Part shown: positions 50,232 to 61,716 of the stretch, piece by piece
Layout of the letters: each line of letters starts with the position of its first letter
Position numbering within the stretch: the stretch's first letter is position 1
DNA from: Amycolatopsis sp. CA-128772
GTDB taxonomy: Bacteria > Actinomycetota > Actinomycetes > Mycobacteriales > Pseudonocardiaceae
Direction of reading: 5' to 3'
NCBI RefSeq assembly: GCF_002904295.1
Contig: NZ_PPHG01000052.1
Span: 167,583 to 231,582 of the forward strand
DNA: 64,000 bases
Notes under the pieces: model-generated
Databases searched by the model: none
What the model was told of the DNA's origin: nothing
Seen by the model: the letters and a program-made list of their open reading frames with translations, nothing else
Translations under genes and position numbers: made by a program

Positions 50232-51416
50232 TCACAGGTCGCCGAGGGCCGTCACCGGCGACTCCACGCAGTCGGCGACGAACCGCAGGAACCCGCCGGC
50301 CGTGCCCCCGTCGCAGACGCGGTGGTCGAAGGCCAGCGTCAGTTCGCAGATCTTCCGCGCCACCAGCGCCCCGTCGACCACCCACGGCCGGTCGATGATC
50401 CGGCCGATGCCGAGGATCGCCGCCTCGGGGTGGTTGATGATCGCGGCCGAGCCGTCGACGCCGAAGACGCCGTAGTTGTTCACCGTGAAGGTGCCGCCGG
50501 TGAGGTCCGCCGGCGCGAGCTTGCCCTCCCGGGCCGTGCGGGCGCGGTCGCCGATCGCCGCCGACAGGTCCCGCGTCGACAGCGATCCGGCGTCCCGCAC
50601 GACCGGCACCACCAGGCCACGGTCGGTCTGCGCGGCGAACCCGAGGTGAATCCGGTCCAGCAGCACGATCTCGTCGCCTTCGACGCGCGAGTTCAGCTCC
50701 GGGTACTTGCGCAGGCCCGCGACGGCGAACCGCGCGATCAGCCCGAGCAGGCTCACCGGCCGGTCCGTCTTGGCGTTCAGCGCGGCCCGCGCGGCGACCA
50801 GCCCGGTCGCGTCGACGTCGACCCACACGGTGGCCTCGGGGATCTCGCGCCGGGACGCCGTCAGCTTGTCGGCGACGGCCTTGCGCACCCCGGTCAGCGG
50901 GATCCGCCGGCCACCCCCGGCCGGCTTCTTCAGCAGCGCCTCGACGTCGGCGCGGCGGATGATCCCGCCCGGGCCGCTGCCGTCGACCTTCGCCAGGTCG
51001 ATCCCGTTGTCGGACGCCAGTTTCCGGACGAACGGCGAGATCACGGCGGGTGCGTGCGTCGGCCGGGTGGGCGCGGTGGCGCTCACCGGCCGCCGCGCGC
51101 GCTTGCGGCGGGTGGCGGGCGCGGTGCCGTAGCCGATCAGGACGTTGCCGCTGCCGGCCGACGTCGTGACGCCCGGCTCGGCGAACCCGCCGACGCTCAG
51201 CAGCGGCGCCCCGACCGGCAGCAGCTGCCCCGGCTCGCCGTGCAGCGCGGACACCACGCCGGCGAACGGCACCGGCACCTCGACCGCCGCCTTCGCCGTC
51301 TCCACTTCGACGACGACCTGGTCGACGTCGACGGTGTCGCCGACCTTGACCCGCCAGTCCACGATCGCCGCCTCGGTCAGGCCCTCGCCGAGGTCCGGCA
51401 GCAGGAAGTCAGGCAC
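50232..51416 (-). CDS. bkdC: Dihydrolipoamide acyltransferase (E2) of branched-chain 2-oxoacid dehydrogenase
   Basis: A 394-residue E2 with three parts: a lipoyl domain (Lys42 in VETAKAAVEVP is the lipoylation site), an E3/E1-binding domain (ISPFVRKLASDNGIDLAKVD, GPGGIIRRADV), and a catalytic domain with LAFDHRVCDGGTAGGF, the HxxxDG motif. The partners are encoded just upstream. The complex converts branched-chain 2-oxoacids to acyl-CoA starters for iso/anteiso fatty acids. The start overlaps the E1-beta gene end by 8 bp. Confidence 0.93.
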   Translation of the reverse strand: MPDFLLPDLGEGLTEAAIVDWRVKVGDTVDVDQVVVEVETAKAAVEVPVPFAGVVSALHGEPGQLLPVGAPLLSVGGFAEPGVTTSAGSGNVLIGYGTAPATRRKRARRPVSATAPTRPTHAPAVISPFVRKLASDNGIDLAKVDGSGPGGIIRRADVEALLKKPAGGGRRIPLTGVRKAVADKLTASRREIPEATVWVDVDATGLVAARAALNAKTDRPVSLLGLIARFAVAGLRKYPELNSRVEGDEIVLLDRIHLGFAAQTDRGLVVPVVRDAGSLSTRDLSAAIGDRARTAREGKLAPADLTGGTFTVNNYGVFGVDGSAAIINHPEAAILGIGRIIDRPWVVDGALVARKICELTLAFDHRVCDGGTAGGFLRFVADCVESPVTALGDL

Positions 51417-52404
51417 CGGCCACCACCGGCGTGTCGGCCCACTGCAGGCGCGCGATCGTGTCGAGGATCCGGTCGACGTCCGGCAGCTGGTGGCGCTCGA
51501 GCTTCGGCGCCGGGTACGGGATGTCGAGCCCGGTGACCCGCAGGACGGGCGCGTGCAGCTGGTGAAAGCACTGCTCGGTGACGCGTGCGACGACCTCGGC
51601 GCCGTACCCGCCGAAGCCGGCGGCCTCGTGCACGACGACCGCGCGCCCGGTGCGGCGCACGGACGCCGTCACGGTCTCGTCGTCGAACGGCGCCAGCGAG
51701 CGCAGGTCGACGACCTCGACGTCCCAGCCCTCGGCCGTCGCGGCCTCGGCGGTTTCCAGTGCGGTGGCGACCATCGGGCCGTACGCGATGAGCGTGACGT
51801 CCTTGCCGTGGCGGCGGACGACGGCCTGGTCCATGGCCGGGCCGCTGCGTGTGAAGGTGACCTCTTCGCTCGACCAGTAGCGGCACTTCGGTTCGAGGAA
51901 GATGACCGGGTCGGGCGACTCGATGGCGTCGCGCAGCAGGTCGTAGGCGTCCTGCGCGGTGCCCGGCGTGACGACGCGCAAGCCCGGCGTGTGCGTGTAG
52001 TACGCCTCGCTGGAGTCGCAGTGGTGCTCGACGCCGCCGATGCCGCCGGCGTAGGGGATCCGGATGACCATGGGCACCTCCAGCGCGCCCCGGGTGCGGT
52101 TGCGCAGCTTGGCGACGTGCGAGGTGATCTGCTCGAACGCGGGGTAGGCGAAGGCGTCGAACTGCATCTCGACGACCGGCCGGAACCCGCCCATCGCCAT
52201 TCCGACGGCGAACCCGACGATGCCGGATTCGGCCAGCGGCGTGTCGAAGCAGCGCTCCTCGCCGAAGTCGGCGGTGATGCCGTCGGTGACGCGGAAGACG
52301 CCGCCGAGCGTGCCGACGTCCTCGCCGAACACGAGGACACGGTCGTCTTCCTTGAGGGCGTCGCGCAGGGCCGCGTTGAGGGCCTGCGCCATGGTGGTCG
52401 TCAT
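51409..52404 (-). CDS. bkdB: 2-Oxoacid dehydrogenase E1 beta subunit
   Basis: A 331-residue transketolase-like beta subunit: VLVFGEDVGTLGGVFRVTDG, FDTPLAESGIVGFAVGMAMGG, EMQFDAFAYPAFEQITSHVAK and the C-terminal domain VHEAAGFGGYGAEVVARV. It forms the thiamine-diphosphate heterotetramer with E1 alpha. The ATG overlaps the E1-alpha stop (TGATG at 52406-52402 on the minus strand). Confidence 0.94.
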   Translation of the reverse strand: MTTTMAQALNAALRDALKEDDRVLVFGEDVGTLGGVFRVTDGITADFGEERCFDTPLAESGIVGFAVGMAMGGFRPVVEMQFDAFAYPAFEQITSHVAKLRNRTRGALEVPMVIRIPYAGGIGGVEHHCDSSEAYYTHTPGLRVVTPGTAQDAYDLLRDAIESPDPVIFLEPKCRYWSSEEVTFTRSGPAMDQAVVRRHGKDVTLIAYGPMVATALETAEAATAEGWDVEVVDLRSLAPFDDETVTASVRRTGRAVVVHEAAGFGGYGAEVVARVTEQCFHQLHAPVLRVTGLDIPYPAPKLERHQLPDVDRILDTIARLQWADTPVVAGA

Positions 52405-53480
52405 CAGGCCTCCAGTTCGGCTTCGAGGGTGGCGCGCTGGGCTTGCAGCTGGCGGGTCGGTTCGGCGTAGACGTGGTCGAACAGCGACAGCGGGTCGAGC
52501 TCGGGCTCGGCGTTGAGGGTGTCGCGGACGGACCGGGCGAACACCTCGGCGTCGGCCGCGAACGCTTCGATTTCGGTGTCCTGCAGGAGGTTCTCCGTCT
52601 TGAGGAAGGTTTCGAGCCGCTTGAGCGGGTCGGCTTCGCGCCACTTCGCGACTTCGCCGGCGTCGCGGTAGCGGGTGGCGTCGTCGGCGTTGGTGTGGGC
52701 GTCGATGCGGTAGGTGTGGGCCTCGACGAGGACCGGCCCGTTGCCTTCGCGGGCGTGCTTCACAGCGTCGTCGAGGACGGAGAGGACGGCGACGGCGTCG
52801 TTGCCGTCGACCTGCTCCGAGCGCATGCCGTAGCCGATGCCCTTGTACGCGAGCGCGGCGGCGGCGCTCTGCTTCTCGAAGGGCACCGAGATGGCGAAGC
52901 GGTTGTTCTGCACGAAGAACACGACGGGCGCCTTGAAGACGGCCGCGAAGTTGAGCGCTTCGTGGAAGTCGCCTTCGCTGGTGGCGCCGTCGCCGATCAG
53001 CGCGAGCGCGACGGCGTCTTCGCCGCGACGCTGCATCGCGTGCGCGAGCCCGGCGGCGTGCAGCGTCTGCGTCGCGAGCGGAGTGCACTGCGGCGCTACG
53101 CGCGTCTCGGCCGGGTTGTAGCCGCAGTGCGCGTCGCCGCGAAGGAGCGTCAGGACTTCGCCGGGCTTCAGGCCCCGGGCGACGAGGGCGACGGAGTCGC
53201 GGTAGGTCGGGAAGAGCCAGTCCTTGCTGCCGAGGGCGAGCGCCGCGGCGACCTGGCAGGCTTCCTGCCCGGCGCTGGAGGGGTAGACGGCGAGGCGGCC
53301 CTGCTTGGTGAGCGCGGTCGCCTGCACGTCGAACCGGCGGCCCAGGACCATCAGCCGGTAGGCCTCTTTGAGCCGTTCCCCGCCGGGTTCGCCGTACGCG
53401 CCGTGCTCGCCGGCCCGGCTCCCGTCTTCGGCGACGAACCGCACCGGGGTTGCGGACGGCAGCAGGGTCTCCACAACCAT
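52404..53480 (-). CDS. bkdA: 2-Oxoacid dehydrogenase E1 alpha subunit
   Basis: A 358-residue thiamine-diphosphate-binding subunit. The ThDP motif runs from GDGATSEGDFHEALNF to VQNNRFAIS. Other marks are YRLMVLGRRFDVQATALTKQG, SSAGQEACQVAAAL and the phosphorylation-loop-like AHTYRIDAHTNADDATRYR that is typical of the branched-chain 2-oxoacid enzymes. It is the first gene of the operon with bkdB and bkdC, and divergent from an Lrp-type regulator. The ATG at 53480 has GAGGTGG about 8 nt upstream. Confidence 0.94.
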   Translation of the reverse strand: MVVETLLPSATPVRFVAEDGSRAGEHGAYGEPGGERLKEAYRLMVLGRRFDVQATALTKQGRLAVYPSSAGQEACQVAAALALGSKDWLFPTYRDSVALVARGLKPGEVLTLLRGDAHCGYNPAETRVAPQCTPLATQTLHAAGLAHAMQRRGEDAVALALIGDGATSEGDFHEALNFAAVFKAPVVFFVQNNRFAISVPFEKQSAAAALAYKGIGYGMRSEQVDGNDAVAVLSVLDDAVKHAREGNGPVLVEAHTYRIDAHTNADDATRYRDAGEVAKWREADPLKRLETFLKTENLLQDTEIEAFAADAEVFARSVRDTLNAEPELDPLSLFDHVYAEPTRQLQAQRATLEAELEA

Positions 53481-53487
53481 GACGCGC

Positions 53488-53524
53488 ACCACCTCTCGCA
53501 GACATATGATGCTGAAATGGTGGT
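53488..53524. promoter_or_regulatory. Inverted repeat ACCACC-N25-GGTGGT in the bkd/Lrp intergenic region
   Basis: Short inverted arms flank the AT-rich centre between bkdA and the Lrp gene. It is a possible Lrp-family site; weak on its own. Confidence 0.35.
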
Positions 53525-53557
53525 TCTCGGCGGTGTTCTGTTCAAGGGTTGGCGGAA

Positions 53558-54091
53558 ATGAGCGACAAACGGCCTCCTGAGGCGGCTTCAGGGGACCAAA
53601 CGTCCACCGAGACCCTGCCCCACGGGGGGTGGGCGGGACGAACGGTCCCGGCCCTGGACGAGACGGACCGGGCGATGCTGGCGGAGCTGTCGGCGGACGG
53701 CCGCCTGGCGGTGCGCGCGTTGGCGGAGCGCCTGCACATCTCACGGACGAACGCGTACGCCCGGTTGGAGCGGCTGATGGCGGAGGGGGTGATCACGGGC
53801 TTCGGCGCCCGGATCGACCCGCGCCGCGCGGGCCTGGGCACGTCGGCGTACATCATGGTGACGGTGGAGCAGACGTCCTGGCGCACGATGGCGACGGACC
53901 TGCACGAGATCCCGTACGTGGACCACGTGGCGCTGGTGGGCGGCGACTTCGACATCCTGCTGCTGGTCCGCACGCCGGACAACTCGACGCTGCGGGACGT
54001 GGTGCTGGAGCGGCTGCAGGCGCTGGAGGGGGTGCGGTCGACGCGGACGTGGTTGATCTTCGAGGAGCTGCCGGGCTCGGTGCTCGGCTGA
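53558..54091 (+). CDS. bkdR: Lrp/AsnC-family regulator (BkdR-like)
   Basis: A 177-residue regulator. After a ~30-residue unstructured N-terminus, the AsnC HTH reads LDETDRAMLAELSADGRLAVR and HISRTNAYARLERLMAEGVIT. The RAM ligand domain follows (AYIMVTVEQTSWRTMATDL, VGGDFDILLLVRTPDNSTL). Being divergent from the branched-chain dehydrogenase operon, it should sense branched-chain amino acids and control it. The ATG at 53558 is preferred to a TTG at 53549. Confidence 0.9.
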   Translation: MSDKRPPEAASGDQTSTETLPHGGWAGRTVPALDETDRAMLAELSADGRLAVRALAERLHISRTNAYARLERLMAEGVITGFGARIDPRRAGLGTSAYIMVTVEQTSWRTMATDLHEIPYVDHVALVGGDFDILLLVRTPDNSTLRDVVLERLQALEGVRSTRTWLIFEELPGSVLG

Positions 54092-54145
54092 ATTCGTCGA
54101 ATTCACCTGTGGCGCCGCGGTTCGGTGACCGGGACAGTCCCGGTC
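54089..54145. other. Two palindromes between bkdR and the GH3 gene
   Basis: TGAATTCGTCGAATTCA (54089-54105) is an 8-1-8 palindrome starting at the bkdR stop codon. GACCGGGACAGTCCCGGTC (54127-54145) is a perfect 9-1-9 palindrome. Either may terminate bkdR or serve as a sugar-regulator operator for the downstream glucosidase. The remainder of this 236-nt gap contains an AT-rich stretch near 54235-54275, a likely promoter. Confidence 0.55.
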
Positions 54146-54327
54146 GAAGAGGCAACACCCCTGCCCGCAAGGACCTTGCCCGCCCCCGCAGCAAGAGCTA
54201 GACAGGACAACACGTCACCCGCTCGCCGGACGACTCTTATTTTATGCCGAGAAATAACTACCTCGAAACCTATTGACGCCGTCCCCGTCGCCCGGTGAGG
54301 ATCGGCCGGTCCGCCGTTCATCGCAGA

Positions 54328-56988
<2,661 letters not shown>

Positions 56989-56994
56989 CGGCGA

Positions 56995-57025
56995 CCGGGC
57001 CGGGAGCGAACTGCTCCCGGCCCGG
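56995..57025 (+). terminator. Rho-independent-type terminator of the GH3 gene
   Basis: CCGGGCCGGGAGC and GCTCCCGGCCCGG form a perfect 13-bp stem with a 5-nt loop, 6 nt after the stop, followed by the T-rich TTCCTTTCG. Confidence 0.93.
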
Positions 57026-57088
57026 TTCCTTTCGTCCTCGGGCGCCTGCCCGGCGAAGCCGTGCCGGCCTCCAAGGTATGAAGATCCG

Positions 57089-57134
57089 GTCAGGATCGGG
57101 TGATCACCTCGTCAGGACGCCTACCCTCGACGCC
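57089..57134 (+). promoter_or_regulatory. Promoter region of the two-component operon
   Basis: GTCAGGA occurs at 57089-57095 and 57111-57117, 22 bp apart, with the palindrome GGTGATCACC (57099-57108) between them. TACCCT (57122-57127) is 7 nt before the GTG at 57135 (leaderless). The direct repeats fit an OmpR-type autoregulatory site (inference). Confidence 0.5.
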
Positions 57135-57830
57135 GTGTGCGCACGTGTACTGGTCGCCGAGGACGACGAGAAGCAGGCTGAAGTCCTCCGGCTCTACCTC
57201 GAAAGCGAGGGCCACACCGTCGTGCTGGCCCCCGATGGGCGGGCGGCGCTCGACGCGGCCCGCCGGGAGCGGCCCGATCTGCTGGTCCTCGATGTGATGA
57301 TGCCGAAGGTCGACGGGCTTGACGTCTGCCGCATCCTGCGGGGCGAGTCCGATGTCGCGGTGCTGATGCTCACCGCCCGGGCCACCGAGGACGACCTGCT
57401 GCTCGGGCTCGACCTCGGCGCCGACGACTACCTGACCAAGCCCTACAGCCCGCGCGAGCTCATGGCGCGGGTCCGGACGCTGCTCCGGCGGACCGCCGGC
57501 CGGCGCGAACCGCCCGACACCGCCCTGCGCGCGGGCGGGCTGCGGCTGGACCCGGTGCGGCACGAGGTGTCCGTCGACGGCCGGCCGGTGGAGACGACGC
57601 CGGGTGAGTTCCAGCTGCTGGAGACCCTCATCCGGCAGCCCGGCCGGGTGTTCACCCGACGGCAGCTGCTGGAGCTGACCCGCGGCGACGACCGGTTCGT
57701 CAGCACCCGGATCATCGACGTCCACGTGCTCAACCTGCGCAAGAAGCTCGAACCGGACCCGCAGAAGCCCGTCTACCTGCGGACCGTCTTCGGCGTCGGC
57801 TACAAGCTGACGGCGGAAGATGACGCCTAG
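57135..57830 (+). CDS. OmpR-family response regulator
   Basis: A 231-residue response regulator with receiver residues EDD near the start, phospho-acceptor Asp53 in LLVLDVMMPKVDGLDV, LTAR and a conserved Lys in DDYLTKPYSPREL. A winged-helix DNA-binding domain follows (ETTPGEFQLLETLIRQPGRVF, RIIDVHVLNLRKKLEPD). It pairs with the overlapping kinase. The signal and regulon are unknown; the neighbouring GH3 and chitinase genes are conceivable targets. The GTG at 57135 is chosen because of the TACCCT box; an ATG at 57078 is upstream of the likely transcript start. Confidence 0.93.
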   Translation: MCARVLVAEDDEKQAEVLRLYLESEGHTVVLAPDGRAALDAARRERPDLLVLDVMMPKVDGLDVCRILRGESDVAVLMLTARATEDDLLLGLDLGADDYLTKPYSPRELMARVRTLLRRTAGRREPPDTALRAGGLRLDPVRHEVSVDGRPVETTPGEFQLLETLIRQPGRVFTRRQLLELTRGDDRFVSTRIIDVHVLNLRKKLEPDPQKPVYLRTVFGVGYKLTAEDDA

Positions 57831-59652
57831 CTTCCCGCGGCGGCGCAGCCTCGTCGTCCGGCTCACCGCCGTCTCCCTGCTCATCGCGCTCGCCTCCATC
57901 GCGGCGACCGCGTGGCTCGCCGTGCAGACCACCACCCGCGCGATCCAGCAGGAGCAGGGCCAGGCGCTCTCCGGCGACGCCACCATCTACACCGAGCTGC
58001 TCGGCTTCGCCGCGGTGAACCACACGTGGGGCCAGGTCGGCCCCCGGCTGCGGACGCTGTCGGAGCAGACCGGCCGCCGGATCGTGCTGACCACGCTCGA
58101 CCGCCGCGTCCTCGGCGACTCCGGCGGCGCGCCGGTCACCCTGCCGGTCAAGGCGACCGCGTCGGTCGACCCGCTGCACGTCGACCCGGTGCTGCTGCCC
58201 GAGGCCGGGACGAGCGGCATCGACCCGCGCGCGGCCGGCCCGTTCAAGCTGCCGCCGGCCGAACGCGGACAACTCACCGCCCTGGCCACGAGGACGGCCG
58301 CGTGCCTCGCCTCGGTCGGCCTGCCCAGCCAGGTGCGCGACTCGCCGAGCGGGCGGCCGCAGCTGGCCGGGCTGGACCCGCTGTCCGCCCGCTACTTCGC
58401 GAGCAAGTGCAGGCTCTACGAGCTGGCCGAAGCGACCCCGACCGAGGCGGCCGCGCTCATCAGCCTGAACGACGCCGTCAACCGCTGCCTGCAGAGCCAG
58501 GGCGCCGAGACCGTGAAAATCGGCCTCGACCTGGCGGTTTTCGGCGTTGCCGACCAGCGGCCCACCCAGGGCTGCCTGGACGCGGGCCGCCGCGAGCAGC
58601 TCACGCCGTACGTCGCGCCGCCCGCGTTGCTCTTCACGCTCGGCCCGGGCGGCTCGCAGCTGCCGACGTTCACGCTGTCCCGGGAGAACCTGACCCGGAT
58701 CCTCGCGGTGACCGGCGGGGTGCTGGTTCTCGCCGTCGCGCTGACCTCGCTGGTCGCGACCCGGCTCTCCCGGCCGCTGCGCGCGCTGACCGAGGCGGCG
58801 AAGCAGGACCGGCCGGCGCCGGTGAAGTCCCGCGACGAGGTCGGCTACCTCGCCGCCGCGTTCAACGACCTCACCGCGCGCCGCGAACGCATCGAGGAGC
58901 AGCGCAAGGCGATGGTCAGCGACATCGCCCACGAGCTGCGCAACCCGCTCAACGTCATCCGCGGCCGGCTGGAGGCCGCCGAAGACGGGCACCTGCCGTT
59001 CGACCGGGCCCTGACCGCGTCCCTGCTCGAGGAAACCGTGCTGCTGCAGCACATCGTCGACGACCTGCAGGACCTCGCCGCCGCCGACGCCGGGCAGCTG
59101 CGGCTGCACCCCGAACCGCTCGACGCGGCCGAGCTGGCCCACCACGTCGCCGCGGCGCACGCCGACCGGGCCGCCGCGGCCGGCGTCACGCTCACCGTCG
59201 CGGCCGACGGCGAGACCGCGCTGACGGCCGACCCCGTCCGGCTCCGGCAGGTCGTGGGCAACCTGGTCACGAACGCGATCCGGCACACACCGGTGGGCGG
59301 GCGGGTGACCATCCACACCTCGTCCACTGTGGACGCGGTGACGCTCGCCGTGGCGGACACCGGAACCGGCATCGCCGCCGAGGACCTGCCGCACGTGTTC
59401 GACCGGTTCTGGCGGGCCGAGAAGTCCCGCAACCGCCAGACCGGCGGCAGCGGGCTCGGCCTCGCCATCGTGCGCCACCTGGTCGCGGCGCACGGCGGCA
59501 CGGTCACCGTCGAGTCCGAAGTGGACGCCGGCTCGACGTTCACCGTCCGGCTGCCGAAGCCGGATCGCGGTGAGGGTGCCGGGGTGCGGGACGCGCAGCC
59601 GCCGGATGCCGTCGCGGAGGACGCCCCAGCCGATGGGTCACCCGGCGGCTGA
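57820..59652 (+). CDS. Sensor histidine kinase
   Basis: A 610-residue membrane kinase: one N-terminal helix (~12-34), a large extracytoplasmic sensor (~35-290) with three cysteines in pairs that may form disulfides (TAACLAS, SKCRLYE, NRCLQSQG, QGCLDAG), a second helix (~293-315), a HAMP segment, HisKA with His371 in SDIAHELRNPLNV, and an ATPase domain (NLVTNAIRHTPVGG, DTGTGIAAEDL, GGSGLGLAIVRHLV). It overlaps the regulator gene by 11 bp. The last ~30 residues are an Asp/Ala/Gly tail. Confidence 0.93.
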   Translation: MTPSFPRRRSLVVRLTAVSLLIALASIAATAWLAVQTTTRAIQQEQGQALSGDATIYTELLGFAAVNHTWGQVGPRLRTLSEQTGRRIVLTTLDRRVLGDSGGAPVTLPVKATASVDPLHVDPVLLPEAGTSGIDPRAAGPFKLPPAERGQLTALATRTAACLASVGLPSQVRDSPSGRPQLAGLDPLSARYFASKCRLYELAEATPTEAAALISLNDAVNRCLQSQGAETVKIGLDLAVFGVADQRPTQGCLDAGRREQLTPYVAPPALLFTLGPGGSQLPTFTLSRENLTRILAVTGGVLVLAVALTSLVATRLSRPLRALTEAAKQDRPAPVKSRDEVGYLAAAFNDLTARRERIEEQRKAMVSDIAHELRNPLNVIRGRLEAAEDGHLPFDRALTASLLEETVLLQHIVDDLQDLAAADAGQLRLHPEPLDAAELAHHVAAAHADRAAAAGVTLTVAADGETALTADPVRLRQVVGNLVTNAIRHTPVGGRVTIHTSSTVDAVTLAVADTGTGIAAEDLPHVFDRFWRAEKSRNRQTGGSGLGLAIVRHLVAAHGGTVTVESEVDAGSTFTVRLPKPDRGEGAGVRDAQPPDAVAEDAPADGSPGG

Positions 59653-59692
59653 TGCCCGCCGGATCACGCGTGATGCCCCTTCCGTCACACGG

Positions 59693-60844
59693 TCACAGGG
59701 GAAGGCCGGCGTAGTTCTCGGCCAGCTCGGTCTTCGCCGGGAGGGACGTGACCGTGCGGCGGAGCTGGGCGAGCTGGAGCTGGGCGTCGAAGTCGTCGCC
59801 GTGGCGGTGCAGCATCGACGTCATCCACCACGAGAAGTGCGTGCAGCGCCAGACCCGCCGCAACGCCGTCTCCGAGTACGCGTCGGCGAGTTCGTCGTTG
59901 CCGCGGAAGGACTCCGTCAACGCCGTCGCCAGCAGGGCGACGTCCGCGACCGCCAGGTTCAGCCCCTTCGCCCCGGTCGGCGGCACGATGTGCGCGGCGT
60001 CCCCGGCCAGGTACAGGTTCCCGTGCCGCATCGGCGTCGACACGAAACTCCGCATCGGCAGCACGCTCTTCTCGGTGATCGGCCCCGTTTCCAGCGTCCA
60101 CCCGGGAACGCCGAGCCGCTCGGACAACGCCGTCCAGATCCGGTCGTCGCTCCAGCGTGCGATGTCCTCGTCCGGCGCCACCTGCAGGTAGAACCGGCTG
60201 ACCCGCGGCGAGCGCATGCTGTGCATCGCGAACCCGTCCGGGTGCCAGGCGTAGATCAGCTCGTCGGTCGACGGCGCGACGTCGGCCAGCACCCCCAGCC
60301 ACGCGAACGGGTACGTCCGCTCCCACACCTGCGGCGCCGGGATCGACGCCCGGCTCGGCCCGTGGAACCCGTCGCAGCCGACGACGACGTCCGCGTCGAC
60401 CTTCCGGGCGACCCCGTCGGCGTCCACAAAGGTCACCGACGGCTTCCCGGTGACGTCGTGCAGGGTGACGTCGGCGGCCGAGTAGTACGCCGGGCGGCCC
60501 GCCTTTTCCCGCGCCGCCATCAGGTCCTTGGTGACCTCGGTCTGGCCGTAGACGGTCACCGACCGGCCGATCAGGCCGGCGAAGTCGACGTGGTGCCGGT
60601 GCCCCGGCCACTGCAGGTGGATCCCGCGGTGCTCCATGCCCTCGGCGTCGAGCCGGGCGCCGACGCCGACGTCCCGCAGCAGCCCGACCGTGCCCGCCTC
60701 GAGGATGCCGGCGCGGATGCGCGCCTGGACGTACTCCGCGGTCTGCCGCTCGAGCAGCACCGAGTCGATGCCCTCGAGCCCGAGCAGGTGGGACAGCAGC
60801 AGCCCGGCCGGGCCGGCGCCGACGATGACGACCTGGGTGCGCAC
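59693..60844 (-). CDS. pobA: 4-Hydroxybenzoate 3-monooxygenase
   Basis: A 383-residue FAD-dependent aromatic hydroxylase converting 4-hydroxybenzoate to protocatechuate. FAD motif VVIVGAGPAGLLLSHLLGLEG, DG motif VVGCDGFHGPSR, and GDAAHIVPPTGAKGLNLA near the C-terminus; QARIRAGILEAGTVGLL and RFYLQVAPDED are typical PobA segments. The usual length is about 390. The GTG at 60844 gives the canonical N-terminus RTQVVIVGAG. It lies 72 nt downstream of an IclR regulator on the same strand. Confidence 0.93.
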   Translation of the reverse strand: MRTQVVIVGAGPAGLLLSHLLGLEGIDSVLLERQTAEYVQARIRAGILEAGTVGLLRDVGVGARLDAEGMEHRGIHLQWPGHRHHVDFAGLIGRSVTVYGQTEVTKDLMAAREKAGRPAYYSAADVTLHDVTGKPSVTFVDADGVARKVDADVVVGCDGFHGPSRASIPAPQVWERTYPFAWLGVLADVAPSTDELIYAWHPDGFAMHSMRSPRVSRFYLQVAPDEDIARWSDDRIWTALSERLGVPGWTLETGPITEKSVLPMRSFVSTPMRHGNLYLAGDAAHIVPPTGAKGLNLAVADVALLATALTESFRGNDELADAYSETALRRVWRCTHFSWWMTSMLHRHGDDFDAQLQLAQLRRTVTSLPAKTELAENYAGLPL

Positions 60845-60910
60845 TGGAGAACGTCCTTTCCGCGACAGAGCCCGAGCATGGACGGCCACCCCCGCCCGTC
60901 ACCACAATGT

Positions 60911-60925
60911 TCTCATTCAGTGAGA
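60911..60925. promoter_or_regulatory. Operator candidate TCTCA-TTCAG-TGAGA before pobA
   Basis: 5-5-5 inverted repeat overlapping the IclR stop codon and about 67 bp upstream of the pobA start. It suits binding by the adjacent IclR protein. Confidence 0.5.
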
Positions 60926-61672
60926 GGAATTCCCCATTGCCCGCGAAATCCCGCGCGCCGCGGCCCGCAACGCGGGGATCTGCATCCGCGCGTTCCGGTC
61001 GTTCGGCACGATCACCGACAGCGCCGCGACGACGTCGCCGCCCGGCCCCCGCAGCGGCACGGCGATGCCCGTGGTCTCCTCGTCGATGAACCCCGCGCAG
61101 AGCGCGTACCCGGTGCGCCGGACGTCGGCGAGGAACCGCCGCAGCCGCGCCGGCTCGGTCAGCGTCGTGCGGCGGAACGGCTCGAGCGGGCCCGCCAGCA
61201 CCCGTTCCTGCAGGTCGGCGGCGGCGTGCGCGAGCAGCACGAGCCCGGACGACGACGCGTGCAGCGGCAGCCGCCCGGCCACCCGCGTCACGTTGACGAC
61301 CGCTCCGGGCGCCGACAGCCGCTCGACGAACAGCACCTCGCGGTCCTCCAGCACCGCGAGCTGGGTGTGGTGCCCGACGACGGCGTGCAGGTCTTCCATG
61401 AACGGCAGCGCGGCCTCGCGCAGCCCGAGCGTCGGCGACGCGCGCGACGCGAGTTCCCAGAGCCGGACCCCCACCCGGATCCGCCGGTCGGGGTCGCGCC
61501 GCAGCCAGCCGTGCCCGACCAGCTCCTCGACCAGCCGCGATGCCGTCGCGACGTGCAGGTCCGCCCGCCGCGCGATGTCGGTGACGCGCAGCGCCGGCGT
61601 GTCCGGCCCGAACGTCTCGAAGATGCGGACGACCCGCGAGAGCACGGACTCGCCCAGCGCCGGTTTCACCAC
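60917..61672 (-). CDS. IclR-family regulator (PobR-like)
   Basis: A 251-residue regulator: winged-helix domain VLSRVVRIFETFGPDTPALRVTDIARRADLHVATASRLVEEL and IclR effector domain (HHTQLAVLEDREVLFVERL, LPLHASSSGLVLLAHA, GFIDEETTGIAVPLRGPGG). Sitting next to pobA, it is probably its 4-hydroxybenzoate-responsive activator. The start is one of two adjacent GTGs (61672 or 61669). Confidence 0.9.
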   Translation of the reverse strand: MVKPALGESVLSRVVRIFETFGPDTPALRVTDIARRADLHVATASRLVEELVGHGWLRRDPDRRIRVGVRLWELASRASPTLGLREAALPFMEDLHAVVGHHTQLAVLEDREVLFVERLSAPGAVVNVTRVAGRLPLHASSSGLVLLAHAAADLQERVLAGPLEPFRRTTLTEPARLRRFLADVRRTGYALCAGFIDEETTGIAVPLRGPGGDVVAALSVIVPNDRNARMQIPALRAAARGISRAMGNSSH

Positions 61673-61716
61673 GTCAGCAGTGTGCCCCACCCCGGCGGCG
61701 GGGCACACCGCCGACG

